The notes under the pieces were generated by a model, which ran no database searches, was not told where the DNA came from, and was given only the letters and a program-made list of their open reading frames with translations. A DNA stretch of 64,000 nt from Flavobacterium sp. ALJ2 (lineage in GTDB: Bacteria; Bacteroidota; Bacteroidia; Flavobacteriales; Flavobacteriaceae). A program made the position numbers and the translations under genes. Below, piece after piece: positions 33,766 through 42,630 of the stretch; the stretch's first letter is position 1; each line of letters starts with the position of its first letter. The DNA lies in contig NZ_JADNRC010000002.1 in NCBI RefSeq assembly GCF_015594725.1, positions 1-64,000 of the forward strand. The letters are read 5' to 3'.

Positions 33766-34839
33766 ATGAAACTAACTAGATTATTTTTATTAGCATTAAG
33801 CATTTCGCTTTTTGCTTCTTGCTCTAATGATGATAATGACAACAATGACGATGGTCCAAAAGGAGCTTATGAAGATGGTGTTTTTATCTTAAATGAAGGA
33901 AATGATATCAGTGGTGGTTCTGTGTCTTTTATCAATGAAGACTTAAATACAAACACTTTTGTTAAAGATGTTTACGGACCAACAAATGGCAATGACTATA
34001 TCGGAAAGTATCTTCAAAATATCTTTTTTGATAATGACAAGGCCTACATTATTTCTGGTGGTACCAATGTAATCAACGTAGTAAACCGATATACTTTTAA
34101 ATTAATAGCCAAGATTGAAACTGGTCTTATTAAGCCTAGATATGGTGTTGTAATAGACGGAAAAGCATACGTTACTAATGCAAACACTTACTGGAGCAAA
34201 ACAAACCCAGTGGGGAATACAGATGATTTTGTCGCTGTAATTAACTTATCTACAAATAAGGTAGAAAGTACAATTCCTTTAGACGGAACTGCTAACCGTA
34301 TTGAACTTACAAACAATAAACTTTACATAACTGAGCCTTATAATAGTGATAAATTAGTTATCATTAATCCAAGTACAAACAAAATAGAAACTAAAGTGAC
34401 TATTGGTTTTGGTGGAGATTCAATGGAAACCAAAGATGGTACTTTATATATTATCAGAACTCCATACGGAGACAGAAGCGAAATTGCAAAAGTAAAATTA
34501 TCAGATAACACCATCACTAAAATAACTTTTCCTGAATCTCTTGACGGTGCTAAAAACTTAGACATCTACAACAACAAAATATATTATACTGCCAATACTG
34601 CTGTTTATGCAATAGATTATACTGCTACAACAGCTTCTACTATTCCACTTTTCGAATATTCATCAACTTCTGCATATGGAAAAATGTATGGTTTTGCTGT
34701 GAAAAATGACAGAATTTATATTTCTGATGGAGGTGATTTTGCTTCAAATAGCAAGGCTTATATCTACAACTTAAGCGGTACTTTACAAAAAGAATTAACT
34801 GTTGGTATAGGACCAAACGGCTTTTACTTTAATGATTAA
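33766..34839 (+). CDS. BtuG-like surface beta-propeller lipoprotein (YncE/DUF5074 type)
   Basis: 357 residues. The lipobox is LFASC (Cys about 20), followed by an acidic stretch (SNDDNDNNDDG) like the surface-export signal of Flavobacteria lipoproteins. The rest is a WD/YVTN-like beta-propeller with repeated segments: FDNDKAYIISGGTNVINVVN, VVIDGKAYVTNAN, ELTNNKLYITEPYNSDKLVI and AVKNDRIYISDGG. It starts 4 nt after btuB. In Bacteroides the propeller lipoprotein BtuG sits on BtuB and captures B12 with extreme affinity. Equivalence here is inferred from fold and position. Confidence 0.7.
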   Translation: MKLTRLFLLALSISLFASCSNDDNDNNDDGPKGAYEDGVFILNEGNDISGGSVSFINEDLNTNTFVKDVYGPTNGNDYIGKYLQNIFFDNDKAYIISGGTNVINVVNRYTFKLIAKIETGLIKPRYGVVIDGKAYVTNANTYWSKTNPVGNTDDFVAVINLSTNKVESTIPLDGTANRIELTNNKLYITEPYNSDKLVIINPSTNKIETKVTIGFGGDSMETKDGTLYIIRTPYGDRSEIAKVKLSDNTITKITFPESLDGAKNLDIYNNKIYYTANTAVYAIDYTATTASTIPLFEYSSTSAYGKMYGFAVKNDRIYISDGGDFASNSKAYIYNLSGTLQKELTVGIGPNGFYFND

Positions 34840-34870
34840 TTAAAACTACCTCCCTCTTTTACTTTATTAA

Positions 34871-34927
34871 AAAGGCTTTCATAATTGTATTTCCCTTTTG
34901 GGTCAGTTTACAATTATGAAAGCCTTT
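34871..34927. terminator. Bidirectional terminator after the btuB operon
   Basis: AAAGGCTTTCATAATTGTA and its perfect 19-nt complement flank a 19-nt loop, with A and T runs outside. It separates the rightward btuB operon from the leftward S41 protease gene. Confidence 0.9.
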
Positions 34928-34950
34928 TCAAATAGTCCTGTTTATCTATC

Positions 34951-36405
34951 CTATCTATCTTGCAACGCTCTCAAAAGTCCTTCAGGAGCTTTATCCAAAT
35001 ACATTTGATTTCGAATACCATCTATTGACTTTGAATCGGTAAAATATTCAAACACTTTACCCTCTTTAGGCTGAATCATTTTACCCGTTCCTGTAATTTT
35101 AGAAACTGCAGTACTCAATAACGGTTCAGTAGTATAATCTCCTAAAACTCCTAACGCATTTATAGATTCTAATACACTATATGTTGGTGTTAATCCGTTA
35201 GTGTATTCTCCAAAGCCTACTGAGTTAACAATCTTCAATACAATTGGCTGCATAGCATATTTATGACTTGGATTTCTATTGGTTTTACCAAAAGTAGGAG
35301 AGTCATAAAGAGTAACTGATCCCACATTTTTACCTATAGTAACATCTCCTATTTGCACTACATCAATGTATGGTTTTAAGCCATTAATAACCAGCTCACT
35401 TGCCGAAGCTGTACTTTTAGTCGTTAATATATATACCCGTGTTAAATTCAAACTATTTAAAACAACCCCATTAAATTTATCTACAAAATTATTATTCAAT
35501 AATTCCGGATCTTCGCTTTCAAAATATTTATTGAGTTTACTATTCCATTTTTGCTTAGAGAAAACCTTATTAGTAAACTGTCCTGTAATCATACTTGCTA
35601 ATCGGGTTGCGGTTTGTACAGAACCTCCCCCATTATATCGCAAATCAAGCACTAAATCGGTAATACCTTTGCCTTTAAGTTCTCCAAATGCAGCATTTAA
35701 TTGATCATCATAGTTACCATAAAAACCATTATACATCAAATAGCCTATTTTACGGCCATTTTTCTCTATCACTTTATTAATGTAAATGGGATTTTCATCC
35801 AAAACTGATTTAGTAAGCGTAATCGATTTGCCATTTGGAACAAATGTCGTTCCATTATAATCCGTTAGATTTATAGTATAACTATCTGACGCAAGCAGTG
35901 TTCTATAATTAGAATAAGTGATTTGCGTTCCGTTAATACCATAAAATAAATCTCCACGCTTCACTCCTTTGTTTGCAGCATCAGAATTAGGTAGAATATA
36001 ACGTACAAAGCCAATCAAATCATTAGAACCTTGTGATTTTGGACTTAATTTAAAATCAATTCCGTTATTTTTTGATGTCCCCTGAAGCTCTTGTTCTAAT
36101 AACGTATAATCATCTACAATCCAGCTAAATCTATCTATTGACGGATCTACACGCAAAGAATTAAATAAAGTTTCAGGATCTGGATATCCTCTTAAAAAAG
36201 AGTTCAATTGTTCTTGAGTTGCAAAACGATCATCAGCTAAATTTGGAACATCACCTTGCCATAAATAATACTGATTCAATCCTTTCCATATAAAATCCTG
36301 TACTTGTAAACTCTTAGGAGCAGCCACATCATCTTGATCTTGACAGGCTTGGAAGCAGAATATAGCTAAAAATAATAATATTGCGGTTCTAAATATTGTC
36401 TTCAT
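34951..36405 (-). CDS. S41-family (C-terminal processing-type) peptidase lipoprotein
   Basis: 484 residues. Lipobox FCFQAC (Cys about 21). A short N-terminal domain (about 35-110) is followed by a PDZ-like domain (about 120-205: GFVRYILPNSDAANKGVKRG) and the S41 core (about 210-430), with DLRYNGGGSV and the catalytic serine in KSTASASELVINGL (about 334-347). It would cleave C-terminal ends of exported proteins while anchored in the outer membrane facing the periplasm. Single gene. Confidence 0.88.
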   Translation of the reverse strand: MKTIFRTAILLFLAIFCFQACQDQDDVAAPKSLQVQDFIWKGLNQYYLWQGDVPNLADDRFATQEQLNSFLRGYPDPETLFNSLRVDPSIDRFSWIVDDYTLLEQELQGTSKNNGIDFKLSPKSQGSNDLIGFVRYILPNSDAANKGVKRGDLFYGINGTQITYSNYRTLLASDSYTINLTDYNGTTFVPNGKSITLTKSVLDENPIYINKVIEKNGRKIGYLMYNGFYGNYDDQLNAAFGELKGKGITDLVLDLRYNGGGSVQTATRLASMITGQFTNKVFSKQKWNSKLNKYFESEDPELLNNNFVDKFNGVVLNSLNLTRVYILTTKSTASASELVINGLKPYIDVVQIGDVTIGKNVGSVTLYDSPTFGKTNRNPSHKYAMQPIVLKIVNSVGFGEYTNGLTPTYSVLESINALGVLGDYTTEPLLSTAVSKITGTGKMIQPKEGKVFEYFTDSKSIDGIRNQMYLDKAPEGLLRALQDR

Positions 36406-36530
36406 AATATAGGTATCAATGTAATATTAACGTAAAAATACTACCTTTAGTTTTATTTAATGCACATTTGTAACAAAAATAATTCTGTTTCGTCTTGATA
36501 ATATAAGCGAACCTAAAATTTGTCATTTTT

Positions 36531-37040
36531 ATGAATCAAATCGTTTTCATTCAGTTAGTAAATCCTTTTAAAGACAAAGTGTTTCGTCTGGCTAAACGAT
36601 TGCTCACAAGCACAGAAGAAGCTGAAGATGCTTCACAAGAGATTTTAGTAAAACTATGGAATAAAAAAGAAACTTTAGACACTTACAATAATATTGAAGC
36701 TCTTGCCATGACAATGACCAAAAATTATTGCTTGGATCAATTAAAATCAAAACGAGCCGATAATATCACTCTTGTACACACAAATTACAAAGACAGAGAA
36801 CCACAATTAGATCAAAAAATTGAAGATAGTAATAGTTTAGAATGGGTAGAAAAAATAATGAATCAGTTACCAGAACAGCAACAAATTTTAATTCAGTTAC
36901 GAGATGTCGAACAATATGAGTTTGAAGAAATCGCTAAAATAGTTAACATGAACGAAACCGCTATTCGTGTAGCGCTTTCAAGAGCTAGAAAAAAAATAAA
37001 AGAATCTATGCTTAATACACATCAATATGGAATCAGATAG
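36531..37040 (+). CDS. ECF-type RNA polymerase sigma factor
   Basis: 169 residues. Region 2 is AKRLLTSTEEAEDASQEILV (about 22-41) followed by KLWNKKETL, and region 4 is LPEQQQILIQLRDVEQYEFE (about 110-129) then EIAKIVNMNETAIRVALSRA. The gene overlaps the next by 14 nt. Together with a membrane anti-sigma protein and two DUF4252 proteins it forms a four-gene operon closed by a strong terminator. Confidence 0.92.
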   Translation: MNQIVFIQLVNPFKDKVFRLAKRLLTSTEEAEDASQEILVKLWNKKETLDTYNNIEALAMTMTKNYCLDQLKSKRADNITLVHTNYKDREPQLDQKIEDSNSLEWVEKIMNQLPEQQQILIQLRDVEQYEFEEIAKIVNMNETAIRVALSRARKKIKESMLNTHQYGIR

Positions 37041-37500
37041 AATAGAAATAATATTAGAAAAATACTTTCAGGGAGAAAGCACTATTGCCGAAGAAATGGA
37101 GCTAAAAAACTACTTTTCTTCTTCGAATGTTGCGCAGCATTTAGAACAATACAAACCACTTTTTGGTTATTTCTCTCAAGTAAAAGAACAACGTTTAACG
37201 CAAGAAATTCCACTACAAACTAAAAAACGTAATGTAGCGTGGTTATCAATTGCTGCTTCGGCTGTCCTTTTACTAGGAATAGGTTCTTATTTTTACCTCA
37301 ACAACACAAATAATACAACTCCTGTTGTTGCGAAATCAGAATTAGGAACTTATGACTCTCCAGAAGAAGCTTTAGCTGCAACGCAAAAAGCCCTGGCTAT
37401 GGTGTCACACAATGTTAATACTGGTATAGAAAGTGTCCAGTATATTAAAGAATACGAACAATCAAAAAACTTAATTTTCAAACAAAATAAAATTAGATAA
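37027..37500 (+). CDS. Single-pass membrane anti-sigma-like protein
   Basis: 157 residues: a cytoplasmic N-terminal domain (about 1-70; ILEKYFQGESTIAEEMELKN resembles zinc-less anti-sigma domains of Bacteroidota), one membrane helix (VAWLSIAASAVLLLGIGSYF, about 75-94) and a periplasmic tail (about 98-157). Its start lies inside the sigma gene, so translation is coupled and a sequestering role is likely. The next gene follows after 1 nt. Confidence 0.75.
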   Translation: MESDRIEIILEKYFQGESTIAEEMELKNYFSSSNVAQHLEQYKPLFGYFSQVKEQRLTQEIPLQTKKRNVAWLSIAASAVLLLGIGSYFYLNNTNNTTPVVAKSELGTYDSPEEALAATQKALAMVSHNVNTGIESVQYIKEYEQSKNLIFKQNKIR

Positions 37501-37501
37501 A

Positions 37502-38077
37502 ATGAAATCAACAATTCACGAAAACAGAAAAAATAACAGAAGTAGTTTTAGTAAAAATTTCATAATGACACTAGTTTTCGCTTTTGTTAGTCATGCTTTT
37601 TACGCACAAGGAGCTTTCGACAAATACGATGGACAAGACGATGTAACTTCTGTAATTGTAAACAAAAAAATGTTTGACTTAATGAGCAAGGTAAAAGTTG
37701 ACGCTTCTGATAAAGATACACAACAATACTTAAATCTTATTAAAAAATTAGACAACCTAAAAGTATTTACCACACAAAATGCCAGAGTTGAAGCAGAAAT
37801 GAAACTTACTGCCGATAAATACATAAAAACCGCAGGATTAGAAGAATTAATGCGTGTAAATGACAGTGGAAGAAACGTGAAAATTTATGTAAAATCTGGA
37901 TCAAGTGCCACTCAAATAAAAGAGCTATTCATGTTTATCGATTCAGGTAAAAATGAAGATACCGTTTTACTATCCCTAACTGGTAATTTCGATTTAAACG
38001 AAATCTCAGTACTTACTGATAAAATGAAACTACCAGGAGGATCCGATTTAAAAAAAGCATCTAAAGGAAAAAAATAA
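37502..38077 (+). CDS. DUF4252 exported protein
   Basis: 191 residues with a signal peptide (hydrophobic stretch about 20-34, then AQGAFDKYDG). The DUF4252 pattern follows: FDKYDGQDDVTSVIVNKKMF, LIKKLDNLKVFTT and VKIYVKSGSSATQIKELFMF, then VLLSLTGNFDLNEISVL. DUF4252 proteins are periplasmic, of unknown function, and are repeatedly found behind ECF sigma/anti-sigma pairs. The gene follows the anti-sigma-like gene after 1 nt. Confidence 0.85.
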   Translation: MKSTIHENRKNNRSSFSKNFIMTLVFAFVSHAFYAQGAFDKYDGQDDVTSVIVNKKMFDLMSKVKVDASDKDTQQYLNLIKKLDNLKVFTTQNARVEAEMKLTADKYIKTAGLEELMRVNDSGRNVKIYVKSGSSATQIKELFMFIDSGKNEDTVLLSLTGNFDLNEISVLTDKMKLPGGSDLKKASKGKK

Positions 38078-38078
38078 T

Positions 38079-38615
38079 ATGAAACAGATAACCAATATTT
38101 TCGTCTTTTTAGGATTATTACTTTTAATAAGTTGTAATTCTGAACCTTCGTTGCAGAAATATTTTGTAGAGAACACAGAAAACAAAAATTTTATTGCCCT
38201 CGATGTCTCTCCAAGCATTCTAAATGTCGATAAAACAAAACTATCAGCCGAACAAAGCGAAGCATTAAAGTCATTTGACAAAATGAACATTCTGGCTTTT
38301 AAACGAAATGATAAAAATCAGGCTGAATACGAAGTAGAAAGAACCAAAGTAAATACTATTTTGAAGAATCCGAAATACCAGCAATTAATGAAATTTGGTT
38401 CTGGAAAAGACGGCGCCTCAGTAAGCTATGTTGGAACTGACGAAAATATTGAAGAATTTGTAGTTTATGCCAATAGAAATGAAAATGGTTTTGCTGTAGT
38501 TCGTGTTTTAGGAAAAAACATGAATCCAAACAATATCATGACATTAATGACCGTTCTTAAGGAATCTAATATAGATATGGAACAACTTAAACCGTTACAA
38601 CAACTGATTAAATAA
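38079..38615 (+). CDS. DUF4252 lipoprotein
   Basis: 178 residues with lipobox LLLISC (Cys about 19). The body is a second, diverged DUF4252 domain: FIALDVSPSILN, SFDKMNILAFKRND, VEEFVVYA-like EEFVVYANRNENGFAVVRVL and a final helical stretch. It starts 1 nt after the first DUF4252 gene. The pair, one soluble and one lipidated, probably arose by duplication and may act together in envelope sensing; this is inference. Confidence 0.82.
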   Translation: MKQITNIFVFLGLLLLISCNSEPSLQKYFVENTENKNFIALDVSPSILNVDKTKLSAEQSEALKSFDKMNILAFKRNDKNQAEYEVERTKVNTILKNPKYQQLMKFGSGKDGASVSYVGTDENIEEFVVYANRNENGFAVVRVLGKNMNPNNIMTLMTVLKESNIDMEQLKPLQQLIK

Positions 38616-38632
38616 TTCTTACTTTTAAAAAC

Positions 38633-38668
38633 AAAAAAGCCTCAAAATCTAAATTTTGAGGCTTTTTT
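38633..38668. terminator. Bidirectional terminator between the DUF4252 operon and carB
   Basis: AAAAAAGCCTCAAAAT pairs with ATTTTGAGGCTTTTTT, a 16-bp stem with a 4-nt loop. It is symmetric and lies between convergent genes. Confidence 0.93.
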
Positions 38669-38686
38669 ATATTTTATGATTTAAGA

Positions 38687-41542
38687 TTATTTACTCAAAT
38701 ACATTTTTCTTCTTGAATATAATTCATAGAACTGATCATCTTTTAAATCATCAATAAACAAGATACTTTCTCCAGTTGATTTCATCTCTGGTCCTAATGC
38801 TTTATTTACATTATGGAATTTACTGAATGAGAATACTGGTTGTTTAATTGCAAATCCTTTTAATTGTGGATTAAATTTAAAATCAGTTACTTTATTATGA
38901 CCCAACATTACTTTTGTAGCGTAGTTTACATAAGGTTCTCCGTATGCTTTTGCTATAAATGGTACTGTTCTAGATGCTCTAGGGTTTGCTTCGATAATAT
39001 AAACGGTATCGTCTTTTATAGCGAACTGAATGTTTATTAACCCAACCGTTTTTAAAGCTCTGGCAATTTTTATAGTATGATCTTTTATCTGTTGCATCAC
39101 GAATTCTCCCAAGTTAAAAGGAGGCAATGTTGCATTACTATCTCCAGAGTGAACTCCGCAAGGCTCGATATGCTCCATTATACCAATGATATAAACATTA
39201 CCATCAACATCACAAATTGCATCAGCTTCAGCCTCGATTGCTCCGGCAAGGTAATGATCTAAAAGTAATTTGTTCCCAGGAATAGTTTTCAATAAATTGA
39301 TAACGTGCTCTTCAAGTTCTTTCTTGTTGATTACAATTTTCATCCCCTGCCCACCTAATACATAAGAAGGACGAATCAATAATGGAAAATCAAGCGTATC
39401 TGCCAAAGCCGAAGCTTCATCAGCCGTTTCAGCAATTCCAAATTGCGGGAAAGGAATATTTAATTCAGTCAATAATTCTGAAAAACGACCTCTATCCTCA
39501 GCTAAATCTAAAGCATCAAAACTAGTTCCGATGATTTTTACACCGTATTTAGATAATTTTTCAGCTAATTTCAAAGCAGTTTGTCCACCAAGCTGTACAA
39601 TTACTCCTTCTGGTTTTTCATGCTGAATGATATCGTAAATATGCTCCCAGAAAACTGGTTCAAAATATAATTTATCAGCAGTATCAAAATCAGTCGAAAC
39701 TGTTTCAGGATTACAGTTAATCATAATCGTTTCGTAACCACATTCTTTAGCAGCCAATACTCCGTGAACACAAGAATAGTCAAATTCAATTCCTTGCCCG
39801 ATACGGTTTGGTCCTGAACCTAAAACTATTATTTTCTTTTTATCCGTAACAACACTTTCGTTATCTACATAACGTTCGCCGTTTGCTTTTTCAATTTCTG
39901 CTTCAAAAGTCGAATAGTAATAAGGTGTTTTAGCTTTAAATTCGGCAGCACAAGTATCTACCAATTTAAACACACGATTAATGTTCATTCCCATTCTTAA
40001 AGAATGAACTTCGCTTTCCAAACAATTCACCATATGAGCAATTTGTCTGTCGGCAAAACCTTTTTGTTTCGCTTCAAGCAAAAGTTCTTTTGGAAGAGTA
40101 GCTATTTTATAATTCGAAATTTCTTTCTCTAAAGTATGAAGCTCTTCATATTGTTTCAAGAACCACATATCTATTTTAGTAATCTCATGAATACGGCTCA
40201 ATGGAATTCCCATTGCAATTGCATCATAAATTACAAAAACACGATCCCAACTTGCAAAAGTTAGTTTCTCGATAATCTCTTCATAATTTTTATATCCTTT
40301 TCCATCAGCACCTAAACCATTACGTTTAATTTCTAATGATTGAGTTGCTTTATGTAAAGCTTCTTGAAATGAACGACCAATTCCCATAACCTCACCTACA
40401 GATTTCATCTGTAGACCAAGAGTTCTGTCAGCACCTTCAAATTTATCGAAGTTCCAACGAGGAATTTTTACAATTACATAATCCAAAGTTGGTTCAAAAA
40501 GAGCCGAAGTTGATTTTGTAATTTGATTTTGTAATTCATCCAGATTATATCCTAACGCTAGTTTAGAAGCAATTTTTGCAATTGGATATCCAGTTGCTTT
40601 TGATGCTAATGCTGATGAACGAGATACACGTGGATTAATTTCAATCGCAACGATATCTTCTTTTTCATCTGGCGAAACTGCAAATTGCACGTTACAACCT
40701 CCTGCAAAATTTCCGATACTACGCATCATCAGGATTGCATAGTCACGTAATTTCTGGAATGTCTTGTCAGATAATGTCATTGCTGGCGCAACTGTAATCG
40801 AATCTCCAGTATGAATTCCCATTGGATCCATATTTTCGATAGAACAAATGATTACTACATTATCATTTTTATCTCTCAAAAGTTCCAATTCATACTCTTT
40901 CCACCCCATTAAAGCTTTATCAATTAAAACCTCATGTATTGGAGAAGCCTCAAGCCCTCTTGTCAAGAGCTCATCGAAATCTTCTTTTTTATAAACCACA
41001 GCTGCTCCGGTTCCTCCTAAAGTAAATGAAGGACGAATAACTAATGGAAAACCAAATTCCTGAGCAATTTCTTTTCCTTCTAAATAGGAAGTTGCAGTTT
41101 TTGCAGGTGCAGTTGGTACATTAATTTTTTCAAGAAGTTGTTTAAACTGCTCTCTATCCTCAGTAATGTTGATTGCATTTACATCAACCCCGATTAATTT
41201 TACCCCAAAATCTGCCCAAATTCCTTTTTCATCAGCTTCCAAACATAAATTCAATGCCGTTTGTCCACCCATTGTAGGCAAAACAGCATCGATTTGTGGA
41301 TGTGCTTTCAGAATTTCAATAATCGATTTTGTAGTTAATGGCTTCAAATATATATGATCGGCCATACTTGGGTCGGTCATAATAGTCGCTGGATTTGAAT
41401 TTATCAAGATAACTTCAATTCCTTCTTCACGAATAGAGCGTGCTGATTGTGATCCTGCATAATCAAATTCGCAAGCTTGACCAATAACAATAGGTCCTGA
41501 ACCTATTATTAAAACTGATTTTATTGATGTGTCTTTAGGCAT
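38687..41542 (-). CDS. carB: Carbamoyl-phosphate synthase large subunit
   Basis: 951 residues. Two homologous ATP-grasp halves are visible, each with its biotin-carboxylase-like start (SVLIIGSGPIVIGQACEFDY near residue 9 and IIVLGSGPNRIGQGIEFDYS near 574) and glycine-rich ATP loop. It makes carbamoyl phosphate for pyrimidines and arginine. E. coli CarB has about 1073 residues; here the protein stops soon after EMKSTGESILFIDD, so the C-terminal MGS-like allosteric domain of about 120 residues is missing. The glutaminase subunit is not adjacent. Confidence 0.96.
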   Translation of the reverse strand: MPKDTSIKSVLIIGSGPIVIGQACEFDYAGSQSARSIREEGIEVILINSNPATIMTDPSMADHIYLKPLTTKSIIEILKAHPQIDAVLPTMGGQTALNLCLEADEKGIWADFGVKLIGVDVNAINITEDREQFKQLLEKINVPTAPAKTATSYLEGKEIAQEFGFPLVIRPSFTLGGTGAAVVYKKEDFDELLTRGLEASPIHEVLIDKALMGWKEYELELLRDKNDNVVIICSIENMDPMGIHTGDSITVAPAMTLSDKTFQKLRDYAILMMRSIGNFAGGCNVQFAVSPDEKEDIVAIEINPRVSRSSALASKATGYPIAKIASKLALGYNLDELQNQITKSTSALFEPTLDYVIVKIPRWNFDKFEGADRTLGLQMKSVGEVMGIGRSFQEALHKATQSLEIKRNGLGADGKGYKNYEEIIEKLTFASWDRVFVIYDAIAMGIPLSRIHEITKIDMWFLKQYEELHTLEKEISNYKIATLPKELLLEAKQKGFADRQIAHMVNCLESEVHSLRMGMNINRVFKLVDTCAAEFKAKTPYYYSTFEAEIEKANGERYVDNESVVTDKKKIIVLGSGPNRIGQGIEFDYSCVHGVLAAKECGYETIMINCNPETVSTDFDTADKLYFEPVFWEHIYDIIQHEKPEGVIVQLGGQTALKLAEKLSKYGVKIIGTSFDALDLAEDRGRFSELLTELNIPFPQFGIAETADEASALADTLDFPLLIRPSYVLGGQGMKIVINKKELEEHVINLLKTIPGNKLLLDHYLAGAIEAEADAICDVDGNVYIIGIMEHIEPCGVHSGDSNATLPPFNLGEFVMQQIKDHTIKIARALKTVGLINIQFAIKDDTVYIIEANPRASRTVPFIAKAYGEPYVNYATKVMLGHNKVTDFKFNPQLKGFAIKQPVFSFSKFHNVNKALGPEMKSTGESILFIDDLKDDQFYELYSRRKMYLSK

Positions 41543-41635
41543 TTTAATTGTATTGTGTAGTTATATTTTCGCTTAATGTTTAAGTCTACTTGTTTAGAAA
41601 TTAAAACATTACTGTTTTTTTAATGACAAGGTATA

Positions 41636-41668
41636 AAAAAAGGCGATACTAAAAAAAGTAACGCCTTA
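41636..41668 (-). terminator. Terminator of rpmH
   Basis: AAGGCG-n-TAC and GTA-n-CGCCTT form a stem around a loop of about 8 nt, with A/T runs on both sides. It lies 19 nt past the rpmH stop on the minus strand. Confidence 0.75.
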
Positions 41669-41686
41669 TTTATGTTTATAGAAACA

Positions 41687-41848
41687 TTATTTTTTGTGTC
41701 TAGGTTCGCTAGAAACAGTTAACTTATGTCTTCCTTTAGCTCTTCTACGTGCCAGAACTTTTCTTCCATTCGCAGAAGCCATTCTGTCCATAAATCCGTG
41801 CTTATTTCTTCTTTTTCTTTTCGATGGTTGAAACGTTCTTTTACTCAT
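41687..41848 (-). CDS. rpmH: 50S ribosomal protein L34
   Basis: 53 residues, read on the minus strand from the ATG at 41848. It begins [19 protein letters not shown] and continues [20 protein letters not shown], ending SSEPRHKK. This is the unmistakable L34 sequence, highly basic, part of the large ribosomal subunit. L34 is usually 44-53 residues, so the length is at the upper, Bacteroidota-typical end. The gene is short enough to be missed by simple ORF cut-offs. It has its own terminator and lies between carB and a divergent TPR gene. Confidence 0.97.
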
Positions 41849-41986
41849 TGCTTTGTATCTTTAAATATGGTGTCTAATATCTTCTTTTTGTTCTTCGAAT
41901 TTTGTTACTCTAAAACCGAGTGCAAATATACAAAGACTTTTTTTCCTTGCAAGTAGTTTTATAAAAATATTTTTAATTCATTTTAC

Positions 41987-41994
41987 TATCTTTG
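41987..41994 (+). promoter_or_regulatory. -7 box of the TPR membrane protein gene
   Basis: A perfect TATCTTTG, 22 nt before the start codon. No TTG is found at the usual distance upstream, so the -33 half is weak or absent. Confidence 0.55.
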
Positions 41995-42016
41995 CAATCA
42001 CAAAAATACACCTATT

Positions 42017-42532
42017 ATGTTTCACAGAAATATTAAAATTATTTTAGCCGGACTATTAGTAGTTGCTGGCATTTGGCAATTTACAGAAAGTAATATCGGA
42101 AACGGAATCTTCCTTATATTATTGACAGGAATCCCTATTTTCCTTTATTTTAAAAACGAATTCATCTTATTAGCCTTCTTAAAACTAAGAAAACAAGATT
42201 TTGAAGGTGCTAAAAAATGGCTAGCATACATCAAAAATCCTGAAATTGCTTTGGTAAGAAAACAACAAGGTTACTTTAACTACCTACAGGGTATTATGGT
42301 TTCTCAAACTAATATCAATCAAGCTGAAAAATATTTCAAAAAAGCAATTGAACTTGGCTTATCTATGGATATGGATTTAGCTGTAGCCAAATTAAATCTA
42401 GCTGGTGTTGCTATGTCACGCCGAAGAAAGCTTGAAGCAACAAACTTATTAAATGAAGCCAAAAAGCTTGATAAACAAGGGATGCTAAAAGAGCAAATTA
42501 CAATGATGAAAGAACAAATGAAAAAAATATAG
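42017..42532 (+). CDS. Membrane protein with TPR-like tail
   Basis: 171 residues. Two N-terminal membrane helices (about 6-22 and 30-46: IILAGLLVVAGIWQF, GNGIFLILLTGIPIFLYF) are followed by a cytoplasmic helical region with two TPR-like repeats (AEKYFKKAIELGLSMDMDLA and KLNLAGVAMSRRRKLEATNL). A role in protein interaction at the inner membrane is likely; nothing more specific can be said. Single gene with promoter and terminator. Confidence 0.75.
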   Translation: MFHRNIKIILAGLLVVAGIWQFTESNIGNGIFLILLTGIPIFLYFKNEFILLAFLKLRKQDFEGAKKWLAYIKNPEIALVRKQQGYFNYLQGIMVSQTNINQAEKYFKKAIELGLSMDMDLAVAKLNLAGVAMSRRRKLEATNLLNEAKKLDKQGMLKEQITMMKEQMKKI

Positions 42533-42551
42533 TTTCATATTTATCTCTTAT

Positions 42552-42587
42552 AAAAAAAACCATCCGCAAAAACGGATGGTTTTTTTC
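42552..42587. terminator. Bidirectional terminator
   Basis: AAAAAACCATCCG pairs with CGGATGGTTTTTT around a short A-rich loop. It lies between a rightward TPR gene and a leftward hydrolase gene. Confidence 0.92.
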
Positions 42588-42630
42588 ATGATCAATAAGT
42601 CAAGAGAAAACTTAATCATAACCAAAGAAT

